DNA of 64,000 nt from Prevotellaceae bacterium HUN156 (GCA_900119285.1 FPIT01000004.1:124001-188000); one strand, 5' to 3'. Counted from the stretch's first letter, positions 54,416 to 61,469 are shown. Notes: generated from the letters alone by a model not told the origin. A program made the numbers and translations.

Positions 54416-55671
54416 ATAGACTTGTACTCATAGGTAATGGATTCGATTTGGCTCATGGCTTGAAGACAAGCTATGCAGATTTCATTAACTGGTATTGGGA
54501 AGACTGGGGACGCCGTTTGTTGCACGGATTGTCGAGGAGTGAGTCTGATGAGTTATGTTCATTCACAATAAAAGATAATATTGGAGCATATAATTGGGCT
54601 TTTGTATGGGGATCCCTTTATCAAAGAACAGATATCACTAAACCTTGGGATGTAAATTTGGTCGTAAACCTTGCAAAACAAAACAAGGAATTGTGTGATT
54701 TAAAAATGTCTCCTTTCCTTGAGAGAATTATCAAAAGTGTAGAAACAATGGGTTGGGTAGATATTGAAAACGAATACTATGACCTGTTGAAACATTATGC
54801 TCTCAACAATGACAATGATTTTGAGGTTGTAAAATTGAACAAGCGACTCCATTGCTTACAAGAAAAGTTGGTTGAGTATCTTAGTCAGATTGATATTTTA
54901 GATAATTTGTTGAATACAGGAATTAGACAAAAGATATATGCTCCGATTATAATTCAAGATATTTCTATTGAGGGTCAACAAGCATTGAAAGAACATGTGG
55001 AATATGGATTGAAACTTGATAAATGGAGTCTTGATATGAAATTGCGGCAATATGGTAGTATGTGTTATTCAAGTGGTAGTGTTGAGGGGTGCTTAAAGAA
55101 CATGAGAAAAACGAAACTGCAATTTGACGAATTACCTGATGAATTGTTCCTCCCTAACCACATAATGCTCCTCAACTTCAACTATACTCATACTGCCCAA
55201 TTGTATCTAAAAGATGGTTCTATTTTTACGGTCAACCAGATTCATGGCGATTTGAGTAATCCTTCGAGTGTGATTTTTGGATATGGAGATGAGTTGGATA
55301 GCGACTATAAGAAAATAGTTAATAAGAATGATAACAGGTTTTTGGCAAACGTTAAGTCAATAAAATATCTTGAATCAGACAACTATAGAAAAGTGCTGTC
55401 GTTCATAGAATCAGACCCCTATCAGGTTATCGTCATGGGACATTCATGTGGTAATTCTGACAGAACTCTCCTTAATACCCTCTTTGAACATAAGAATTGT
55501 GTGTCTATAAAACCTTATTATCATCAAATAGACAAAGACCATGATGATTATATCAAGATAGTTCAGAATATCAGTCGTAACTTTACCGATATGAAACTGA
55601 TGAGAGATAGGGTGGTGAACAAGGAATATTGCGAACCTTTTAGTGATGATTCGAAGAAAAAGACTGACTAA
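54412..55671 (+). CDS. AbiH-family abortive-infection protein
   Basis: 419 residues. N-terminal LVLIGNGFDLAHGLKTSYADF (AbiH signature, a Rossmann-like LxGNGFDL loop), central LPNHIMLLNFNYTHTAQLY, then NQIHGDL and VIVMGHSCGNSDRTLLNTLF near the end. AbiH of Lactococcus blocks phage multiplication by an unknown mechanism. It overlaps hsdS by 4 bases (ATGA), so the gene is coupled to the R-M operon as a second defence layer. AT-richer than the core genes, consistent with horizontal gain. Confidence 0.88.
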   Translation: MNRLVLIGNGFDLAHGLKTSYADFINWYWEDWGRRLLHGLSRSESDELCSFTIKDNIGAYNWAFVWGSLYQRTDITKPWDVNLVVNLAKQNKELCDLKMSPFLERIIKSVETMGWVDIENEYYDLLKHYALNNDNDFEVVKLNKRLHCLQEKLVEYLSQIDILDNLLNTGIRQKIYAPIIIQDISIEGQQALKEHVEYGLKLDKWSLDMKLRQYGSMCYSSGSVEGCLKNMRKTKLQFDELPDELFLPNHIMLLNFNYTHTAQLYLKDGSIFTVNQIHGDLSNPSSVIFGYGDELDSDYKKIVNKNDNRFLANVKSIKYLESDNYRKVLSFIESDPYQVIVMGHSCGNSDRTLLNTLFEHKNCVSIKPYYHQIDKDHDDYIKIVQNISRNFTDMKLMRDRVVNKEYCEPFSDDSKKKTD

Positions 55672-55676
55672 TGTCT

Positions 55677-55735
55677 ATATAGAAAAATAAAACATATAGA
55701 AAATAGGGTTCACACTCACGCGTAATGTATAGTCT
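55677..55735 (+). repeat. Repeat segment shared with 57333-57403
   Basis: TATATAGAAAAATAA, then GTTCACACTCACGCGTAAT. The same two blocks occur at 57333-57385, and the second block recurs inverted at 57379-57402. Confidence 0.7.
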
Positions 55736-55741
55736 TACATA

Positions 55742-55767
55742 GCACAGCGGGACAGTCCCCCTGTGCG
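55742..55767 (+). promoter_or_regulatory. Hairpin covering the smalltalk start region
   Basis: GCACAG/CTGTGC outer stem and GGGAC/GTCCC inner stem; the 3' arm touches the ATG at 55768, leaving no unpaired ribosome-binding site. Confidence 0.55.
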
Positions 55768-55869
55768 ATGAAGAAGAATTCGATTTGGGAAACAATCCTA
55801 CGTATCGTCATCGCAGCAGCTACAGCAGCAGTAACCACACTGACAACAACAAGTTGCATTGCGCATTGA
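55768..55869 (+). CDS. Smalltalk-type micro-protein
   Basis: 33 residues: MKKNSIWETILRIVIAAAT, a hydrophobic Ala/Thr segment and a SerCys near the end. This matches the Bacteroidales micro-protein named 'smalltalk', which usually sits beside HU-family DNA-binding or amidase genes; neither is here. Looks like a tiny lipoprotein or membrane peptide. Directly upstream GCACAGCGGGAC-A-GTCCCCCTGTGC (55742-55767) forms a hairpin ending one base before the ATG, so translation may be controlled by its folding. Followed by a strong terminator. Confidence 0.75.
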   Translation: MKKNSIWETILRIVIAAATAAVTTLTTTSCIAH

Positions 55870-55878
55870 CCATTAAAA

Positions 55879-55905
55879 GGGAAGCAAAACGCTTCCCCTT
55901 TTTTT
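55879..55905 (+). terminator. Intrinsic terminator after the smalltalk ORF
   Basis: GGGAAGC (55879-55885)-AAAAC-GCTTCCC (55891-55897) then CTTTTTTT, with four A ahead. Confidence 0.88.
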
Positions 55906-55948
55906 GATGCATCAGCCACCTCTTGATGCTGTTTCCGCATATTCTATT

Positions 55949-56065
55949 TGGAGATGTGAAAAATAGTTTGTACTTTTGTCGCATAGTTATACACAGACAT
56001 TTTAACTAAAGCACAAAATGAAAGTAATCTAATATTTAGGGGGGAGGTTTGCCCCCTCCTCCCCT
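55949..56065 (+). ncRNA. Possible short transcript with promoter and GC-rich hairpin
   Basis: TTG near 55949-55951 and TACTTTTG (55971-55978) form a promoter. About 55 bases on, a GGGGGGAGG-TTTG-CCCCCTCC stem (about 56039-56062) follows. Between them is only a five-codon frame (MKVI). No T-run follows the stem. It may be a small RNA or an orphaned leader; it ends 22 bases from the stop of the convergent sugar-binding gene. Confidence 0.35.
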
Positions 56066-56086
56066 ATGTGTTTGATGCACGTGATA

Positions 56087-57112
56087 CTAAGAGTTGTCTT
56101 TTGTCTTAATGGTAATCTTAGAGTAGATTACTGGAATGTTGGAGATGGTTTGACTGGTATGAACCGGAGAATTGGATATCAGGCTGTTTACAATCATTGC
56201 TGTGTTGTACGCCATGTCCTTCAGGTTCTTGTCAATGGTCATGGTCTGCTTGCCGTTCTTGATGTTAGCCTGCGCCATAGCATTGTTGTCCTGACCAGTG
56301 ATGACCGGCATGTTTGTAATACCTGCTTCCTCCAGTGCCTCAATGGCTCCCTGAGCTATATTGTCAATAGCTGACAGAACCATGTCTGGACACTCACCTT
56401 CTGCATAGCTGGCAAGACGGTCTTTCATGGCTTTCTTTCCATCGGCAACTGTCCAGCTGTCAGACTTCACATCGTTATATTCCTTCTTTCCACTCTTAAC
56501 CACCAGTTTTCCGCTGTCAATGTATTTTCTGAGCAGTTCCATGGCTCCTTCATAATAATCCTTGGCGTTGGCATCGGTTTGAGGACCTTCAAGGATTTCA
56601 ATGGTCATGGAAGACTTGCCCGAAGAGTGAAAATGGTTGAGAAGGAACAACGCCTGAGTACGTCCTACCTCCTTCGTGTCGGTAGAAGAGACATAAGCTA
56701 TGTGCGGGTTGTCAAGGATAAAGCGGTCGTGGCATACTACCTTGATGTCGGGATGCTGCTCCAACAGACCGGACTCATTGATTTTCTTATAGTCAATGGC
56801 TGTCAGCACGACATATTTCACTCCGTCGTTGATGGCATCTCTAAGCTGACTAACCTGTAGCATCGCACCCTCTGCTGTCTCGGGAGCTACGTGGAACGCG
56901 GCCTTGAAACCATACGTAGCCATCACAGACTCCAGGTTTGCCTTGTCTATGCCCCATCGTTCTATACTGGAATCGTCGGGAAGCAACACAACCACCCTCT
57001 TCTGATTGTCACTCTTGTTGTCATCACTGTCGCTGCACGATGTCAGCCCTGTCATCATTACACCACACATCATGATGGTGGCAAACAACCAAAATAATCT
57101 GTTTTTCCTCAT
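56087..57112 (-). CDS. Orphan sugar-binding lipoprotein (periplasmic-binding type 1)
   Basis: 341 residues. Lipobox LTSC near 24-27. Two-lobed periplasmic-binding fold of the ribose/xylose type: KRVVVLLPDDSSIERWGIDK (about 38-57), then DAINDGVKYVVLTAID, VVCHDRFILDN and VITGQDNNAMAQANIKNGKQTMTIDKN (about 275-300), typical of XylF-like proteins. No ABC transporter genes or sensor kinase lie beside it, so it may feed an unlinked system or act as a sensor. Own promoter at 57178-57208. Confidence 0.85.
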   Translation of the reverse strand: MRKNRLFWLFATIMMCGVMMTGLTSCSDSDDNKSDNQKRVVVLLPDDSSIERWGIDKANLESVMATYGFKAAFHVAPETAEGAMLQVSQLRDAINDGVKYVVLTAIDYKKINESGLLEQHPDIKVVCHDRFILDNPHIAYVSSTDTKEVGRTQALFLLNHFHSSGKSSMTIEILEGPQTDANAKDYYEGAMELLRKYIDSGKLVVKSGKKEYNDVKSDSWTVADGKKAMKDRLASYAEGECPDMVLSAIDNIAQGAIEALEEAGITNMPVITGQDNNAMAQANIKNGKQTMTIDKNLKDMAYNTAMIVNSLISNSPVHTSQTISNIPVIYSKITIKTKDNS

Positions 57113-57177
57113 ACTGTTTTTAGTTTTATAGTTATTGATAGAATAAATTTCGTTAAGTTTTCACAAACTCACAGTTG

Positions 57178-57208
57178 CAAAGATAGGATAAATAAATAGA
57201 ATATCCAA
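57178..57208 (-). promoter_or_regulatory. -33/-7 promoter of the sugar-binding lipoprotein gene
   Basis: Minus-strand TTG (57206-57208), 20 bases, TATCTTTG (57178-57185), leaving a leader of about 62 bases. Confidence 0.7.
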
Positions 57209-57332
57209 ATTATATGCCCGTTTTTTACGCTTCCTCCATCTCCTTCTATCTAGTGTCTAATACCCCAAGAACCATCGGGGACAGGCATCTGTCTCATTGA
57301 TGTTTGCGCTGCATACTAGTCACAGTTATATT

Positions 57333-57403
57333 AATATATAGAAAAATAATGTTCACACTTAACGCATTGTAATATTGTATATTACGCGTGAGTGTGAACA
57401 TCT
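57333..57403. repeat. Long imperfect inverted repeat
   Basis: GTTCACACTTAACGCATTGTAATAT (from 57351) pairs with ATATTACGCGTGAGTGTGAAC (to 57401) apart from a few bulges, and is preceded by the same TATATAGAAAAATAA block as at 55677. Together with GGGGACAGGCATCTGTCTC (about 57277-57295) this is all I see in the 334-base gap 57113-57446 besides the promoter. Confidence 0.7.
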
Positions 57404-57446
57404 ATTTCTGCGTTTTAATTTTAATAGTGTACTTTACGCTTTCCAA

Positions 57447-57863
57447 TTATACAGCAATCAGTTCTTGTCCCATCATATGAAAGGCTTGCTTTATCTTTTG
57501 CATTCTTTCTATGCTGGGTTTCTTAATACCATAGATGTATTTAGCCAATAGACTTTTGTTGATTCCTATATACTTTGCCATTTCTGAGACATTGATTTGA
57601 GGGAAGTGACTAAAGATTCTTGCCACTTCGTTGTCTGGGTTTGGCTCAACAGTGTCATAGAAGTTAGAGATGTGCACATCTTCATCTAACTTCTCCCATC
57701 GAATATCATCACCGAAGCGTCCGATTTGGAAATCCTGTCGGTCAAGTTCTGATGCATCCTTCAATAGAGGGAATGCCTCCAAAGGGCGGCTCAATGTTTC
57801 GCCACCATCAGTCAACAAATAGATGCGATTTGCATCAAACCAAACTTTCTTAATCTTTGCCAT
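57447..57863 (-). CDS. DUF2442-HTH protein, predicted antitoxin/regulator
   Basis: 138 residues. N-terminal DUF2442-like part (VWFDANRIYLLTDGGETLSRPLEAFPLLKDASELDRQDF, about 7-45, then IRWEKLDEDVHI) and a C-terminal helix-turn-helix (VSEMAKYIGINKSLLAKYIYGIKKPS, about 92-117) like those of HigA-type antitoxins. It follows the DUF4160 gene with a 2-base gap. DUF4160/DUF2442 pairs recur in bacteria as a predicted toxin-antitoxin module; which one is toxic is not settled from sequence. Confidence 0.78.
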   Translation of the reverse strand: MAKIKKVWFDANRIYLLTDGGETLSRPLEAFPLLKDASELDRQDFQIGRFGDDIRWEKLDEDVHISNFYDTVEPNPDNEVARIFSHFPQINVSEMAKYIGINKSLLAKYIYGIKKPSIERMQKIKQAFHMMGQELIAV

Positions 57864-57865
57864 AG

Positions 57866-58111
57866 TTATGAATCATTATCATCCATGTGTTCGTGCCATT
57901 TGTCTATAAAATCTTCTTGAAAGGTTTCACACAGAGTCATGGCTTTTTTCAAATCCTTTGGCTTCATCCCTTCATTCTTTATGAGTTTAATCTCTGGTTC
58001 TAACGAGAACTTTGCTCGTCCATCAGCATTCTCCACATGCACATGAATAGGCATATGCTCCTCAGAATAGAAGTAGAATCTTAATCCAAACGCTAAGAGT
58101 ATAGTAGGCAT
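57866..58111 (-). CDS. DUF4160 protein, predicted toxin-antitoxin partner
   Basis: 81 residues. MPTILLAFGLRFYFYSEEHMPIHVHVEN shows the DUF4160 core with Glu-Glu-His and His-x-His (EEHMPIHVHV, about 17-26), resembling a small metal-dependent or nuclease-like site; the end is acidic (WHEHMDDNDS). Upstream partner of the DUF2442-HTH gene. Function inferred from pairing only. Confidence 0.78.
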   Translation of the reverse strand: MPTILLAFGLRFYFYSEEHMPIHVHVENADGRAKFSLEPEIKLIKNEGMKPKDLKKAMTLCETFQEDFIDKWHEHMDDNDS

Positions 58112-58237
58112 ATCATTCTTATTTTCTGCAAATATAGGGATAATTTTTTATCCCTCCAAATTTTCATTAAAAAAAATCTTGAGAATATTCGTGTGGATTG
58201 CACAGGTGGTCCTTATTTGTTATTTTCGCCTAATTAT

Positions 58238-58268
58238 TTGGCAGATTGGAAGAAAGAGGATATCTTTG
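58238..58268 (+). promoter_or_regulatory. -33/-7 promoter of the rhodanese-MBL gene
   Basis: TTG (58238-58240), 20 bases, TATCTTTG (58261-58268), 36 bases before the ATG. Confidence 0.75.
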
Positions 58269-58304
58269 CAGAGAAATAGGTAATCAAAACTAAGAGAGAC
58301 TGAT

Positions 58305-59354
58305 ATGAAGAAGATGATGACTTGTTTGCTGGCGATGCTGGGACTGACTGCCTGCGGCCAGGAGAATTTTGAGAATGTTGACGTGGAGGGCTTCCAGAAA
58401 TTGATAAATGAGCCTGACATCATAGTGCTGGATGTGCGCTCAGCTGCTGAATATGCAGAGGGACATATCGAAGGGGCTATCTTGATAGATCAGGGGGAGA
58501 GCGACTTCATGGAGCAGGCTAAGAGCAAGCTGGAGAAGGAACGGAGAATTGCAGTGTATTGTCGTAGTGGACGACGCTCGGCAATTGCGGCAGGCTGGTT
58601 GGCTGCAGAGGGCTACAAGTGTGTGAACCTGAAAGGGGGCATCATGGCGTGGCAGGATGCAGATAAGCCCATGACAACGGAGAACTATGAGGTGGACGTG
58701 TTTAAGACGAAGGGCGGAAAGACGGTGAAGTTGTACGCGCTGGTGCATGCGAGCATCCGTATGGTGTATGACGGCAGGGAGATAATGATTGACCCTGTGA
58801 CGAGGTTGGGTGGTCGCAGCATCAACTATGCTACGATGCCTAAGGCTGACTATCTCTTGGTGACGCATGAGCATGGCGACCACTACGACAAGGAGGCTAT
58901 CAGACTGCTGACAGGCGACAAGACGCGACTGGTGATGAACAAGCGCTGCGCAGAGATGTATGGCGCGGGCGAGGCGATGGGCAACGGTGAGTGTCTGGTG
59001 CTGGATGACATCAAGGTGGAGGCGGTGCCTGCGTATAACACGAGTGAGGGGCGCACGCAGTTTCATCCTAAAGGACGCGACAATGGTTATATACTGACGA
59101 TTGACGGACTGAGAATATATGTGGCTGGCGACACGGAGGATATTCCAGAGATGGAGGCTATCAAGGATATCGACATTGCCTTCATGCCTTGCAACCAGCC
59201 GTATACGATGACGACGGAGCAGCTGGCAAGGGCTGCCAAGGTGGTGAAGCCTAAGGTGCTGTTTCCTTATCACTACGGACAGACGGACGTGAAGGCGCTG
59301 CCCGAACAGCTGAAGGGGGAGGGCATAGAGGTGAGAATAAGACACTACGAATAG
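58305..59354 (+). CDS. Lipoprotein with rhodanese domain fused to a metallo-beta-lactamase domain
   Basis: 349 residues. Lipobox LTAC (Cys17). Rhodanese domain about 24-120: IIVLDVRSAAEYAEGHIEGA and active Cys in VYCRSGRRSAIAAG (about 86). Then an UlaG/YycJ-like metallo-hydrolase, about 135-349: IMIDPV, zinc motif THEHGDHYD (about 187-195), YVAGDTEDIPEM and FPYHYGQTD. Fusions of these two domains are known in persulfide/thiol metabolism with the order reversed; here it is exported. Possible role in periplasmic sulfur handling, inferred. The hemerythrin gene follows in the same direction. Confidence 0.87.
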   Translation: MKKMMTCLLAMLGLTACGQENFENVDVEGFQKLINEPDIIVLDVRSAAEYAEGHIEGAILIDQGESDFMEQAKSKLEKERRIAVYCRSGRRSAIAAGWLAAEGYKCVNLKGGIMAWQDADKPMTTENYEVDVFKTKGGKTVKLYALVHASIRMVYDGREIMIDPVTRLGGRSINYATMPKADYLLVTHEHGDHYDKEAIRLLTGDKTRLVMNKRCAEMYGAGEAMGNGECLVLDDIKVEAVPAYNTSEGRTQFHPKGRDNGYILTIDGLRIYVAGDTEDIPEMEAIKDIDIAFMPCNQPYTMTTEQLARAAKVVKPKVLFPYHYGQTDVKALPEQLKGEGIEVRIRHYE

Positions 59355-59398
59355 GAGGAGTGTGCAATACCCAAAAATGATGAATTTAAGGGTAGGTA

Positions 59399-59429
59399 TT
59401 GCATACTTCACCAAAAATGAGTACTTTTG
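59399..59429 (+). promoter_or_regulatory. -33/-7 promoter of the hemerythrin-LuxR gene
   Basis: TTG (59399-59401), 20 bases, TACTTTTG (59422-59429), 21 bases before the ATG. Confidence 0.75.
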
Positions 59430-59450
59430 CAGTGTTAATATGTTTTAGGT

Positions 59451-60410
59451 ATGAAGAATGTGAAGATGTATGAGTCGCAGGATAAGATGATTACGCTTAT
59501 CAAAGATAACTACAGCGTGCTGCAGGCGCTGAGCTCGTTTGGTATCAATCTGGGCTTTGGTGACAAGACGGTGGCAGAGACCTGTGAGATGAATGGGGTG
59601 GACTGTCATACGTTTCTGGCTGTGGTGAACTTTACCATTAACGACTTGGCTATTAGTGAGGAAGACGAGCTGATAAGCGTGCCTACACTGCTTCACTACC
59701 TGGAGGCGAGCCACCACTACTATCTCGACTTCCAACTGCCATTTATCCGTCGCGAACTGGAGGAGAGCATCAACGAGCAGGATGCCTTGGGGCACCTGAT
59801 GCTGAAGTTCTACGATGAGTATGCGCAGGAAATCAAGCGACACATGAAGTATGAGGAGAAGACGCTGTTCCCGTATGTGCAGTCGCTGATAGACGGCAAG
59901 CCGATACCTGACTATAACGTGGAGATGTTTTCTAAGCATCACGACTCGGCAGACAAGAAGCTGCGCGAGTTGAAGCTACTCATTATTAAGTATCTGCCAA
60001 GTGATGCGCATCTGAACAGTAAGCTGACTGCTACGCTCTACGACATCTATAACAACGAGGACTGGCTGCACCAGCATGCGGAGGTGGAGAACCACATCTT
60101 TACGCCTGCCATCCGCCGACTGGAGAAGAAGCTGAAGCAGGATGATGTGACGAAGAACATCTCGACAATGGTGTTCAAGGGTGGTCAGGACAACATGGAT
60201 GCGCTGTCGGAGCGTGAGCGCGACGTCATCATCGGTGTGGTGCAGGGCTTGCAGAACAAGGAGATAGCTGACCGCCTGTTTATCTCAGTGAACACGGTGA
60301 TAACGCATCGTCGCAACATTGCACGCAAACTACAGATTCATTCGCCTGCAGGACTGACTATCTATGCCATCGTGAATGGCTTGGTGGATATTAGTAGCGT
60401 GAAACTGTGA
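59451..60410 (+). CDS. Hemerythrin-like domain fused to a LuxR-type DNA-binding domain
   Basis: 319 residues. The N-terminal about 75 residues resemble the leading part of RIC/YtfE proteins (DKMITLIKDNYSVLQALSSFGI). The hemerythrin bundle, about 78-228, keeps candidate di-iron ligands His88/89, His131 with Glu135, His163/164, His209 and His215. A LuxR/NarL helix-turn-helix is at 251-310 (LSERERDVIIGVVQGLQNKEIADRL, NTVITHRRNI). RIC proteins repair iron-sulfur clusters after nitric-oxide or oxidative stress; fused to a DNA-binding domain it is best read as a one-component iron/NO/O2 sensor. The TGA stop is the first triplet of a heptamer array. Confidence 0.85.
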   Translation: MKNVKMYESQDKMITLIKDNYSVLQALSSFGINLGFGDKTVAETCEMNGVDCHTFLAVVNFTINDLAISEEDELISVPTLLHYLEASHHYYLDFQLPFIRRELEESINEQDALGHLMLKFYDEYAQEIKRHMKYEEKTLFPYVQSLIDGKPIPDYNVEMFSKHHDSADKKLRELKLLIIKYLPSDAHLNSKLTATLYDIYNNEDWLHQHAEVENHIFTPAIRRLEKKLKQDDVTKNISTMVFKGGQDNMDALSERERDVIIGVVQGLQNKEIADRLFISVNTVITHRRNIARKLQIHSPAGLTIYAIVNGLVDISSVKL

Positions 60411-60449
60411 ACATTGAACATTGAACATTGAAGATTGAACATTGAAGAT
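60408..60449. repeat. Six-unit TGAACAT array starting at a stop codon
   Basis: TGAACAT x3, TGAAGAT, TGAACAT, TGAAGAT from 60408 to 60449. The first TGA is the stop of the hemerythrin-LuxR gene. Confidence 0.95.
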
Positions 60450-60515
60450 TAAGGGCTGCGCTTAGAAGTGAGGGCAGTCCTTTATATTTTAATTATTCTC
60501 GGCTTAAGCTATCTA

Positions 60516-60585
60516 TAAGCTCCCCTCCTTTTAGGGAGGGGGTGGGGGTAGGCTCCTTTTAGGGAGGGGTTGGGGGTAGGCTTCA
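60516..60585. repeat. Two tandem copies of the GC-rich stop-abutting element
   Basis: CTCCTTTTAGGGAGGGGGTG then GGGGTAGGCT, twice (about 60523-60553 and 60554-60582). On the minus strand the gene-proximal copy starts TGAAGCCTACCCCC, whose TGA is the stop of the response-regulator-like gene. Confidence 0.85.
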
Positions 60586-61158
60586 AACTTCGCTGATGCT
60601 AACATAGCCGTGGGTTACGGCATAGATGGTGAGGGCTGAGACACTCTTGAGGCCCAGCTTTTCCATGATATTCTTACGATGGGTGATAACGGTTGACAAG
60701 CCAATGCAGAGCTTGTCAGCAATTTCTTTGTTGATATAGCCCTTGACAATCAGTTTCATGACTTCTACCTCGCGCTTGGTGAGCTCCTTGACCTGCATAG
60801 GGGGCAGGTGGCGACCACCACTATGGGCGTGCTCCTGAAGGTGGAGCATGGCGCGTGTGAGCTCCTGCTCGGGCTGATTGACAGAGAGGCAGTGGAAACC
60901 CTCGAAGAGGGCGTCTTCGCTGGGCTGGGGGGTAAGCACAATGGTCTTACGACGGCGCTCAGCAAAGAAGGAGCGATGGCTCTGAAGAATGTCTACTGAC
61001 ACGAAGTAGTGAACGTAGGCATCGGGACTGTGCTGCTCCAGGTCGGCAAAGGAGCCATAGGTGTCGACATCCATCACGGGAATGACGGCCTGCAGCAGCT
61101 GCTTTAGTCCCAGTACTGCCAACGTGTTGTTCTCAACGATAGCTATCTTCAGCTCCAT
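60583..61158 (-). CDS. Response-regulator-like protein with LuxR-type helix-turn-helix
   Basis: 191 residues. N-terminal receiver-like fold (LKIAIVENNTLAVLGLKQLL), but at the usual phospho-acceptor position after Pro45-Asp46 there is Tyr51 instead of Asp, so phosphorylation is doubtful. The C-terminal HTH, about 128-190 (LTKREVEVMKLIVKGYINKEIADKL, STVITHRKNIMEKLG), is a close relative of the HTH of the hemerythrin-LuxR protein encoded convergently next door; both end TIYAxxxGxVxISxV. Last gene of an operon after the STAS and RsbW-like genes (3-base gap). Confidence 0.82.
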   Translation of the reverse strand: MELKIAIVENNTLAVLGLKQLLQAVIPVMDVDTYGSFADLEQHSPDAYVHYFVSVDILQSHRSFFAERRRKTIVLTPQPSEDALFEGFHCLSVNQPEQELTRAMLHLQEHAHSGGRHLPPMQVKELTKREVEVMKLIVKGYINKEIADKLCIGLSTVITHRKNIMEKLGLKSVSALTIYAVTHGYVSISEV

Positions 61159-61161
61159 AGA

Positions 61162-61464
61162 TTATTTTATCTCAAACAGATTGAAGAAGCCAGTCATCAT
61201 AAAGACTTTCTTAATCTCCTCATTGATGTTGATGATAACTACTTTTCCACCCTTTGCCTGAGCTTCCTTACGAATGGTGAGGAAGAGGCGCAGACCAGAG
61301 CTGCTGATGTATTCCAGGTCCTTGCAGTCGAGGGTAATCAGCTTGTCTGCATTCTCAAGCAGGGGAGTAATCTCTTGTTGAGCCTTCACTGCCGAAGGGG
61401 TGTCGAGACGGCCACATACGGTGGTCATCAGGCCTTCGGGTTGTTCTTGAATATTAAATATCAT
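61162..61464 (-). CDS. STAS-domain anti-sigma-factor antagonist-like protein
   Basis: 100 residues, one STAS domain: MTTVCGRLDTPSAVKAQQEI, KLITLDCKDLEYISSSGLRLFLTI with the phosphorylatable Ser of the SpoIIAA/RsbV loop (ISSSGLR, about 53-59). Encoded between an RsbW-like kinase (5-base gap) and a response-regulator-like gene, it forms the antagonist half of a partner-switch pair. Confidence 0.92.
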   Translation of the reverse strand: MIFNIQEQPEGLMTTVCGRLDTPSAVKAQQEITPLLENADKLITLDCKDLEYISSSGLRLFLTIRKEAQAKGGKVVIININEEIKKVFMMTGFFNLFEIK

Positions 61465-61469
61465 TTTCG

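Noticed and set aside
48193-55671. Prophage or integrative element carrying the R-M operon
   Set aside because: No integrase, transposase, relaxase or tRNA-associated att site was found beside it; the inverted repeats are noted separately.
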